Assembly (NCBI GenBank): GCA_963575745.1
Contig: CAUYUJ010019281.1
Span: forward strand, 538,274-602,273
Direction of reading: 5' to 3'
Source of the DNA: Prorocentrum cordatum
Taxonomy: Eukaryota > Sar > Dinophyceae > Prorocentrales > Prorocentraceae
DNA length: 64,000 nucleotides
A program made the position numbers and the translations under genes. The notes under the pieces were generated by a model, which did not search any database, was not told where the DNA came from, and saw nothing but the letters and a program-made list of their open reading frames with translations. Of this stretch, positions 1 through 8,500 are shown piece after piece; within the stretch, counting starts at the first letter, position 1, and each line of letters starts with the position of its first letter.

Positions 1-2240
1 GCCACAGAGCTGGCGGATGCATTCGACATGCCGGACGTCGCCTCGATCCTGTGGGCGTTCGCAAACTTGAACTTCAGCCATGGGGTAATGTTCGGTAGGT
101 TCCGGCAGCTGCTGGAGCAGCAGGTCGAGCAGTGCAGCCCGAGGTCTGCGCCGGAGAGTCTGGGCACCTCACCCGGTTGACCTTTTACAGCAGCCCCCCC
201 AGAGGGACAGGGGAAGTGTCAGGAGCCATGGGTTCCTGGCCGTCCAGGAGCCTGAAATCTGTGCACCGCACGTGTCGCCGTAGCGGGGGGAAGCGGCGGA
301 GCGAGGGTGCCGAGGCTCATAGATTTCTGTGCCCCGCCAGGGAGCTGGTGCAGATATCGTGGACGTACTCGCGCGTTGGGCTCGCGGACAGCGACCTGCT
401 GATGGGCGTGTTTGCACCGGTCATTCGGGCGCGCATGCTGGAGTTCGACGCCCCACGCGACCTGTGCACCCTGGCGTGGACCTTCAGCAACGCTGGTGTG
501 GTGGACGATGGCTTCTTCAAGGACCTCGGCCACGTTCTCTCCGCCAAGGTGAAGTTCATGAGCGCTCATGACATCTCCACCGTGGTGGTCGCATTTGCGA
601 GCATCGAGTACGCGCACCGAGGCCTCTTCCGGGCCATGCAGAAGCACATGAAGTCAATTATCCACAGCTTCTCAGCGCTCCAGTTGGCCAGAACTATATA
701 TGGTTTGGGTGCTGCTGGCGTCGACGACGAGACCCTATTCCGCATTCTTTGCGAGCGGGTGCTGATGCAGCAGCACCTGCTGCACCCAAAAAATGTTGTA
801 GAGACACTGGTAGGTCTCGCCGAGGCCGAATACACACCGAAGCGGGTCATCCGGGCATTGCTCTCGGACTCGGACCAGCTGCTGCGGCGCTGGAAGGCCG
901 AGGACGCCGTCCAGGTGCTGCACGTCTTCTCCAGGCTCCCCACCGACGTGCTCGAGGCCACGCGCGGGCCTGAGATGGTGGACGGGCTCCTCGGCACGGT
1001 CCGGCGCGCCGTCCAGGGCTGGTGGCGTTACGAGGCGCGCCAGATGGCGGACTTGCTGGAGGCGCTGCAGGGCCTCGGCGTGGCCGACGCGCTGCTGCTC
1101 GAGAGCGTGTGCCGCCAGCTGCCGCGGGCCCTGCGCGCGGACCGCTGCTCCGACAGCTGCTTCCTGCGCGTGCTTGGCGCGCTGGCCGAGTTGCCCGAGG
1201 CTGGCCGCGGCGTCGTGAGGGCCCAGCTGCACCGTCGCCTGAAGCTGCAGATGCTGCTCGACGAGCGCATCACGTCCGCGGCGCACGGCCCCGCGGCCGC
1301 CGGCACGGACCTGCGCACCGCCGCCCTGCTCGCCTACGCCTGCGCGCGCCTCGGCTTCGACGGCCCCTCCGCGCGCGACCTCGCCTCGGCGCTGGGCGCC
1401 GCGCTGGCGCCTGCCGCCGAGGGCGACGGCACCGCCGAGGTGGCGGCGGAGAGCTGGGCCGCCCTGCTGGCTTGGGCGCTCGCCGAGATGGGCTGGGAGC
1501 CCGCGCTCGCGGCGCGGCTTGCGCCAGCGGCCCTCGCCGCGGGCGCGAGCCGTGTCGATGCGGGCGGGGAGGACGCCCACGACGCGGCGGCGCGCCTGCG
1601 CCTGGTGTGGGCCTGCACCGCCCTCGGGGCCCCGCTGCGCGCTGCCACGCTGCAGGAGGCGCGCGCGCTCTTCGATGCGCTTCCGCCCCAGGCGCGCGGC
1701 GAGGCGGCCAGGCTCGCCGCGGCGGTGGCGCTGCAGGGCGCGCTTGCGGCCCCGACGCGCGCCGAAGGCGAGGCGTGGCTGCGGAGCTTCGACAGGGCGG
1801 CGGGCGCCCGGGCAGCGCCAGCGCGGGCCAGCTGGGGGGGCCACCTGGACGAGGAGGAGCGGTGCCTTGACGCCGTGTCTGGGGCGCTGGTCCGCCTGCG
1901 GATGCCCCACGAGCGCTCCCACGGCGTCGCACAGGCGCTGCGGGTGCACTGCGCGTTTCCGCAGGCGCGGCTGGCGCTGTGGCTGCTGGGCCCTGGAGAC
2001 CTGGCGGTGTGGTCGCGGCAGCCGCTCGGCTCCGTGTTGCTGCGGCTGCGGCAGCTGGAGGCGCTGGGCTGGCGGTGCCCCACGCTCGCGCAGCACGAGG
2101 CCCGCGCGGCCGAGCGCGCGGGGACTCTGGACGAGCTGCTGCGCGACCGGCTTGACGAGCTGCTGCGCGCCCGGCTTGACGACGTCAGTGGGCTGCGCTG
2201 CGAGAGCGCCGGCGTTGGTCCCGTGTCCGTGGCGTGTTGA
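1..2240 (+). CDS. Helical-repeat (HPR/OPR-like) protein with RAP-like C-terminus, 5' partial
   Basis: The predicted coding sequence joins 1-143 to 341-2240 and ends at TGA 2238-2240; the 5' end lies outside the window. The N-terminal half is a series of about 37-residue helical repeats, each with a similar core (for example SILWAFANLNF, QISWTYSRVG, TLAWTFSNAGV, TVVVAFASIEY), becoming Ala/Arg-rich later. Near the C-terminus (about 1935-2110) the segment LALWLLGPGDLAVW followed by LRLRQLEALGWRC resembles a divergent RAP domain, in which a DGP.H core precedes a K/R-rich helix and a GW turn. Proteins of this layout in alveolates act in organellar RNA (often mitochondrial rRNA) stability or processing; that role is inferred here. 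The upstream repeat (MPDVASILWAF...) only joins the rest in frame if 144-340 is removed. The original ATG at 132 would start inside the intron side and is not favoured. No targeting peptide can be assessed because the start is missing. Confidence 0.65.
144..340 (+). other. Predicted GT-AG intron, 197 bp
   Basis: The donor is CCGAG|GTCTGC and the acceptor is CCCCGCCAG|GGAG. Removing it fuses frame 1 upstream to frame 3 downstream through an AG+G arginine codon and restores a continuous repeat (…EQCSPRELVQISWTY…). The AGG at the acceptor border is a common dinoflagellate pattern. Confidence 0.6.
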
Positions 2241-2572
2241 GCCGCCGCTTGCCGTGCCGTGCGCTGGTCAGGGGAGGATGACGAGGGGGGAGGGAAGATC
2301 CAGATGGCAGCACGGAGCACGGAGGATGAAGAGGAAGGCGAGTGGAGGGATGCTGACGAAGAGGAGGCGGACCTGTGTTAACCCCAAGCCTCATCAACGA
2401 TATTGCAATAAGCCCTCCCTCCAATTCCCTCTTCATAGGCTTCTACACGGATTCATTTTACACTGATGGAAGTGCCCCGTTGACAGACAACCGTTGGTGC
2501 CAGAACACCATCCCTGGGATTTCTACGCCGTGAATCACCATTACTGTTGCTTCTTGACGATCCGAACCATGA
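2241..2572. other. 3' flank of the RAP-type gene, no gene seen
   Basis: This is unique-looking sequence that probably holds the 3' UTR. No recognisable coding segment, RNA gene or polyadenylation signal was found; dinoflagellates usually lack AATAAA. Confidence 0.4.
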
Positions 2573-2850
2573 GAAGCCTTGAAACGCTTGCAAACTCTTT
2601 AGACTAATGTGCGCGGCGCTAGGGCGAGAGCCACATTTTGAAAAGGATCCGCCCTACATCCGTGAAGCTCTTGCAAATAATTTAAAACGAATGTGCGCGG
2701 CGCTAAGGCGAGAACCACATTTTGTAAACGGACCGCCCTCCATCTGTGAAACAGTGAAACACCTGTTCATGTTTGAAACGAGTGTGCGCGGCGCTAAGGC
2801 GAGAGCCACATTTTGAAAGAGGACCGCCCTCCATCCGTGAAGCTCCTGCC
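2573..2850 (+). repeat. Three tandem copies of an 84-91 bp repeat
   Basis: Units start at about 2607, 2691 and 2782 with TGTGCGCGGCGCTA and continue through GCCACATTTTG and CCGCCCTCCATC; a partial unit tail precedes them. The middle copy has a small insertion near CAGTGAAACACC. Confidence 0.85.
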
Positions 2851-3039
2851 AATTTCTATTCAAGCTTCATGATCGCAAGTAGTGGGGACGTCTCAGGCGA
2901 AGCGCCCGGGCCACCCTTTTGACTGGCCCCGGGATGCTGCGACAGTGATTCATAAGGAAAAGGACTGGGGGAGGAGGGGATGGATGATAAGGGAGAGGAG
3001 TGAGAAGCACCATAGGTCGGAGTGCGAGACGGCGGGAGG

Positions 3040-3200
3040 GATAATGACGACGATGATGATGATGGTGGTGATGATGATGACGATGATGATGATGGTGATG
3101 ATGATGATGATGATGATGGCGATGGCGCTGGTGATGATGGTGATGGTGCCGATTGTGAAGGCTGTGGAGGTGATGGTGGTGGAGTTGGTGGTGACTCTGA
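3040..3200 (+). repeat. (GAT)n microsatellite
   Basis: Imperfect GAT/GGT triplets. The long methionine-, aspartate- or isoleucine-rich reading frames across it are repeat artefacts. Confidence 0.9.
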
Positions 3201-3749
3201 CGGTGGTGGTGATGGGGAGCAGTCTGGAGACGCAGGAGGGAGGATGGATGTGGGGTGCAGTGGGGATGGAGGCGGCAGGGAGGAGCGAAGAGGATGGATG
3301 TAGCGTGGAAAATGAATGATGGGCGGGGGGCGCAGGGGGATGGAGGAAGGAGGCCACGACGCCAGGAGGTACCCCCAGCCGGGATTCAATCCCTGTGGGG
3401 GGCCCTTGACAGACCGACCGACAGGCTCCACTGCCCCCCCTCCCGCCTGTCGGAAAGGGCCAGGGAGGAGCATGGACCATTTTGGATTCAGTAGGGGCCC
3501 TGGGTTTCGGGCCGGCCCCTAGATCTAGGTTGGGGAACCTCTTCGTGGCGGCTGGCCCTGGTCAGAGGAGCCCCTTTGTTCCTTAGCCAGCGTTCACTGT
3601 GACAGCACGAGGACTGTAGATGGGGATCAGGAGCGGCTCGTGGGTCAGCCCGCCGACTCCCACCCTTCGGCTCTCGCCTCGACGCCGGTCGAATCTTCCT
3701 CAGCAGACGCGAAATCATCCACACTCGATGACTCCAGGCCGCACGCGGG
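3201..3749. other. Sequence without a recognisable gene
   Basis: Purine-rich sequence decays into unique sequence around 3370-3740. A CCATTTTGGATTCAG string at 3476 only partly resembles the spliced leader and is not called. Confidence 0.3.
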
Positions 3750-3847
3750 GGGAGGAGGAGGAGGAGGAGGAGGAGGAGGAGGAGGAGGGGAGGAGGAGGG
3801 GAGGAGGAGAGGAGGGGGAGGAGGAGGAGGAGGAGGAGGAGGAGGAT

Positions 3848-3895
<48 letters not shown>

Positions 3896-3902
3896 GAGGA
3901 GG
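3750..3902 (+). repeat. (GGA)n / (GAC)n microsatellite
   Basis: Uninterrupted GGA triplets pass into GGACGA units. It faces a (TCC)n tract of similar length about 110 bp downstream, so the two can pair as an inverted repeat. Confidence 0.9.
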
Positions 3903-4014
3903 GGCCAGAGTGGTTCTCACAGGGAGCGGCGCGGAGGCGCGAGGGCACGGAGGCCATCGCACAGCGCGCGGCACGACGCGCGAGACCGCGGCCCAGGGCT
4001 GGTGGCAGCTCTGA

Positions 4015-4181
4015 CCCCTCCTCCTCCATCCCTCCTCCTCCTCCTCCTCCTCCCCCTCCTCCTCCTCCTCCTCCTCCCCCTCCTCCTCCTCCTCCTCCCC
4101 TCCCCCTCCTCCTCCTCCTCCTCCTCCTCCTCCTCCCCCTCCTCCTCCTCCTCCTCCTCCTCCTCCTCCCCCTCCTCCTCC
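4015..4181 (+). repeat. (TCC)n microsatellite abutting retroelement 1
   Basis: A TCC/CCT tract ends directly in the relic spliced leader; the last TCC is shared by the microsatellite and the leader. It is the 5' flank of element 1. Confidence 0.9.
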
Positions 4182-4200
4182 GTAACCATTTTGGCTCAAG
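4179..4200 (+). other. Relic dinoflagellate spliced leader (DinoSL), 1 mismatch
   Basis: All 22 positions align to the conserved dinoflagellate leader, including the core CCATTTTGGCTCAAG; the only difference is A instead of G at 4185. A leader is added to mRNA by trans-splicing, so a genomic copy joined to coding sequence marks a retroposed mRNA. It lies exactly at the upstream edge of element 1. Confidence 0.9.
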
Positions 4201-4357
4201 GTCCAATGTTCCCCAGGGGACCAAGTGGATACCGCTAGTCCGCGGCTGGCAAGACCCTTGTGGTCTGGCAGTGTTTTGCATCGATCCGCGCTCGTGCGGT
4301 CGGGTAAACGGAGGCGTTTCCCGTTCCTGGCCGCCCGATCGCACAGCCCCTCCTCTC

Positions 4358-5566
4358 ATGGGATTACCGACTGAGGCTGACAATCAACGTCTTGCTGATG
4401 AGTTGGAGGCGGCCCCCACGTTCCCTTCACAAGAACGGATGGCTGGCTCAGGCAAGGGGGGCAAAGGTGGTGCGGCTAGTGCTGCTTGCCCTCGCCCTGC
4501 TGGTCCTCCTCCCACTAAACGGCGCACTCCAGCAAATGGTGATGTCACCATCGGTGAAGTGGATGAGTGGGATGGAGATGACTATATGCGAGAGTTGTGC
4601 AAAGCCGAGCTCCTGCCCCTCATCGAGGAGTGGAAGGCCCATGTCAAAGAAGAGCTTGGCAAGTCTGTCAAGGAGTCCGTGGCCGCTGGCAACAAGACCG
4701 TCCTCGAGTTGCTCGAAGCTGTTCGCCAAAGGGTACAGGACAACCAGGCTACCATGGACGAGAAGATCATGTCAGTCGTCAGGCCGCAAGTGGATGATGT
4801 ATCGCGCCGCCTTCAAGCCCAGCTGGATGAACAACGAACTCTCCTCGGTGATCATGGTCGCCACATCAATGAGCACGACACAGCGATCGACGCCCTCAAC
4901 CGTCGCCTGGATGATATGCAGCGAGCATTGGCACTGGCCAATGAGAGGCCACAGCCACCCCCTCGGGTTCCTGCGGGCTTCGACCGCGACCCTGACGGCA
5001 CGATCGTGGTGGCGATGTCGCAGAAGCACACTACTGTGGCCCACGTACGTGAAACCCTTCAGCCATTTATCAGTGGGCTGGGTTATGAGGCGTCGGAGTA
5101 TGAGATCAAAGCTGCGGGGGGCGAACCATCCAAGCGCTTCGTTGTGGCCTTCAAGGGTGCGGTGGCTCCAGCGACGCGCAAGGCGCACGCGGTGCTGCAG
5201 AACCTCAAGGTGGACAAGCAGTGGCGGGAGTTCACAGTCGGCGTCACAGGCTCGGCTGACTGCAGGCTCTTCCTCGGACCAGACAAAAGTCCGAAACAAG
5301 TTAAGACAGAGATACTACTCCGGCGGTGCCGCTCGGAGATCGCGAATGTGTACCCTCAGGCCAAGCCGTTCACGGACCGTGAGCGAGGATGTCTGCTGGT
5401 GGGCTGGGACAAGATTCTCAAGGTGGAGGTGGGTGCGGGACAGGATGAATCAAAGCTCCATTGGGAGCCCAACCGTATCACGAAGAACAACATGGACATC
5501 GAACGACTGCGGGCATGCACCAAATGTTTGGTCGAGCTTGCAGCTGAGGAACAGTGGTGTCTTTAA
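4358..5566 (+). CDS. Element 1 ORF1: coiled-coil RNA-binding-like protein
   Basis: This encodes 402 residues. ATG 4358 is the first in-frame ATG after the leader; the longer open frame upstream is only microsatellite. After a Gly/Pro-rich start, residues about 80-200 form a strong coiled coil (EEWKAHVKEELGKSV, RRLQAQLDEQRTLL, ALNRRLDDMQRALAL). A globular part follows with TIVVAMSQKHTT, SKRFVVAFKG and CRLFLGPDKSPKQVKTEI. A coiled coil followed by an RNA-binding-like fold recalls L1-type ORF1 proteins, which trimerise and coat the element RNA; that function is inferred by layout. Element 2 has a homologous region with matching blocks (PRQIKLEIATKTVRKTLLEL). The stop TAA at 5564 sits one base out of frame with ORF2. 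Confidence 0.7.
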   Translation: MGLPTEADNQRLADELEAAPTFPSQERMAGSGKGGKGGAASAACPRPAGPPPTKRRTPANGDVTIGEVDEWDGDDYMRELCKAELLPLIEEWKAHVKEELGKSVKESVAAGNKTVLELLEAVRQRVQDNQATMDEKIMSVVRPQVDDVSRRLQAQLDEQRTLLGDHGRHINEHDTAIDALNRRLDDMQRALALANERPQPPPRVPAGFDRDPDGTIVVAMSQKHTTVAHVRETLQPFISGLGYEASEYEIKAAGGEPSKRFVVAFKGAVAPATRKAHAVLQNLKVDKQWREFTVGVTGSADCRLFLGPDKSPKQVKTEILLRRCRSEIANVYPQAKPFTDRERGCLLVGWDKILKVEVGAGQDESKLHWEPNRITKNNMDIERLRACTKCLVELAAEEQWCL

Positions 5567-8500
5567 TGTGTGGCATCTATTTCGTCATTGTGCCCCTCGT
5601 GATGGGGTGCCTCCACGTTCACTACGATTCGCATCATGGAACTGTCGTTCGCTACTTCAGGCTGGCGGGCAGAAATCCAGCTTGAAGAAGCACTACCTCT
5701 CGCGCTTGCGCTTGCAGGAGACAGTGGTGGCCCTCCAGGAGGTTCGCCAAGATGAGGTCCAACTTCAGTCATATCTACGTGCCATCGACCCTTCCGTGCA
5801 CGTTGAGTCATCATTCGGGGACTCGCTGATTCGCGGAGGAGTGGCAGTTTTGATTCCACCTTTGCTGTCTTCAGCAAACGGGGAGACTCGTGTTGAGTCG
5901 CAGCCTGTGGTGGCAGGCAGGGTCATTCGAGTTGCTGTTCTTGCACCAGAAGCTGAGCTCATCATATATAATGTACACAACCATGAGCTTGATGCTGATA
6001 CTGTTCGTGACGTCGTTCGTCGAATTCGATACGATCTCTCATATGCGGAGGAGTTCCCAGACCAAGCATTGGTGATCATACTGTGCGACTTCAACTTTGC
6101 GGCGGAGGAGGCGCCCATCCTGGATTCACCTGTGGCCGCGGTGAAGCAGTCAGAACGGCGCCATCATGGGCGTGCTGCGATCTGGAAGCAAGCCTTGGGG
6201 GGCATGCCTGAGCTCGAGCACTCGCTCCCGACGCACTTCGATCGCCATGCGGGCACGGAGGCGGCGATTGACCGCATCTTCTGCTCCCTCGCCAGCTGGC
6301 AGGCCTGCCAGCTGTTTGTGATGGCGACGACGCTGGACGCTCCTGCATGTGTGTCTGATAAAGGGATTTCGGATCATGCTGCTATCATTGTTTCTCTGAC
6401 CCCACGCAGTGCACGACTGCCAGAGACTAGGTGCGTGCCCAAGCACGTGTGTCAGGACCCTTGGTTCCAGAAGAGGTTGGCGGGGCTCGTGTCGGACTCT
6501 AAGTGGGATCTCTTGTCGCCCCCGTTCCAGCTGGAGCACTTTAAGGGCCTCGTGAAGATCGCTGGGAGAGAAACCAGAGATCATATGTTCAAGACCCTCC
6601 CCGAGCACCCCAAGACCCTCCTCTTGCTCTCCAGGATGATTGCGCGAGTGATCTGGCGTCAGGACTGGCAACTGGCTTCTCGCATCTTAGCGTCGCATAG
6701 CTTGGCATCTGCACATATGCGGGTGGATGGGCATGCTGTGGCACTACTTCATCCTCCGTCGTTCCAGCAATGGTGTGCGCAGGTACAGCGGGATGCTGCT
6801 GACCTGGAGCGGTCTACGTTATCCTCGTCTGCCTCGGCATCGATTCCTGGGGCTTCCTCGCGATCGACTCGAATGCAGCTCAGAGCTCTAGAGAGAAAAG
6901 CTCGGTTGTGGTCTCCCATTGGTCGTCGACTTGCTCTGACATGTGTGCGTGAGTCTTCTGATCATGTTGTCTCGGACCCCCAGGAGAAATTGAGAGTTCT
7001 AGGTCAATACTGGGGCCCTGTATTCGCTAAGAAATCTTGGGATCAAAATACTGCGTGTACTTATATTCGACAGTGGCTCCCGCCAGTTGGGGATGTTCAT
7101 CTTCCTCCGCCTACCCCTCGTCCTCTGCGACGTGTCCTGGGATCGGTGCAAGACTCTGCTCCTGGGATCGATGGGGTGCCGTATGCTGCTTGGTCAGCTG
7201 AACCGATGGGTGCCAAACTCTTGTGGAATGCTTTCGAATGGCTGTGCGATGGGCAGGCGCTATTCGACAGTGCTAGTGCTACGATACAGGCCTTTCCACC
7301 CAAAGAGATCGCCGATGCCGAGCTGCGCGATGGGTCATGCACGCGGAGCCCAGAGAAGGTGCGGGTACTTGGCCTGCGGAACACAGATATTAAAATCATG
7401 TCGTCGGTGATGAACTATGCTGTGCGTCCCATACTTGAGGTGTCTGTGCCGAGCTGCCGGCGTGGGTTTATCCCTGGACGTAACTTCGGGGTTAATGTGC
7501 TGGAGCTCGATGTGCATGCACGTTGTCAATCGGTTGCCCCGTCTGGCTCCCTGGATTACCCAGTTTTGTTTTCCCTGGATTTCGGCCAGGCGTTCCCCTC
7601 TCTCGACCAGGACTTCCTGATGTTCGTGCTCTCCTGCCTCGGCCCCCCTGACGTTCTCCTCACCTTTATTGCGCGTCTGTATGAAGCCATTGAGGGCGTG
7701 GCGTCGTTGAAGGGGGAGTTCGTTAGGTTATTCTGGATTCGGAGTGGCATTGTGCAGGGTGACGCTTTATCGGGCTCGCTATATGCTCTTGGGGCAGCAG
7801 CCTTTTTGCGGGATCTGGCTACCTGTATTGATGGGGACACGAGGGGACTTATAAGGGCGTGTGCTGATGATATAGGTGGTGTCCTCTCGGCAATTCGACA
7901 TCTAGTTCACGTGTATCGTGTTATGTCACTGGCCGAGACACTAGCGAATCTTCAGCTGAAAGTTGCTAAATGTAAGGTGGTTCCTTTGTCTGGTCGGTTT
8001 GATGTCTCTCTCCAGGGCCATGTCAAAGATGCTATCGCTCATGTCGTTCCTCGGTGGGCCTCGTTCGATGTTGTTCCTGAGCTCCTGTACATTGGCCTCT
8101 GGTTGGGCCCCGCTGCGGACTCGAGAAGATGCTGGATTGACCCCATAGCCAAGCTTCGTCTTCGTGCCCTTGCTATTGCTCATGGAGTTACCCCGGCTAG
8201 TATCTCGGCGATCCTATATAACCAACGTGCAGTGTCCACTTTATCGTACATATCGCAGTTCTGCTGGCTTCCGCCGCCGTTGTTACGGCTCGAGCTGTCC
8301 GTCTTGGCACAGGTCTTCCGTGTTCCTTTGGGCGCGTTCACACTCAACAGCTGGACTAAACTTGAGAAGTGGGGTTGCCCTCGTGTGCTCAGGTGGGGAC
8401 ATCTCAATACTGCGTCATTGGTCCGATCAGCACTATTGACCTTCCCGCAACATACGGAGATTATGTCCCGACTGCGGGCGCATGTGGAGGCACGCCCGAT

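Noticed and set aside
735-2096. Long minus-strand ORF under the RAP-type gene
   Set aside because: GC-rich antisense shadow without motifs; the plus strand shows regular helical repeats.
3472-3488. CCATTTTGGATTCAG as a third spliced-leader relic
   Set aside because: Only the nine-base CCATTTTGG core matches; both sides disagree with the leader.
3620-4357. N-terminal extension of ORF1 upstream of the leader
   Set aside because: It consists of microsatellite-encoded Glu, Pro and Leu runs and lies upstream of the element boundary.
4392-5560. N-terminal extension of ORF2 in frame 3
   Set aside because: It is the shadow of ORF1; composition is unlike protein and the endonuclease starts only after 5600.
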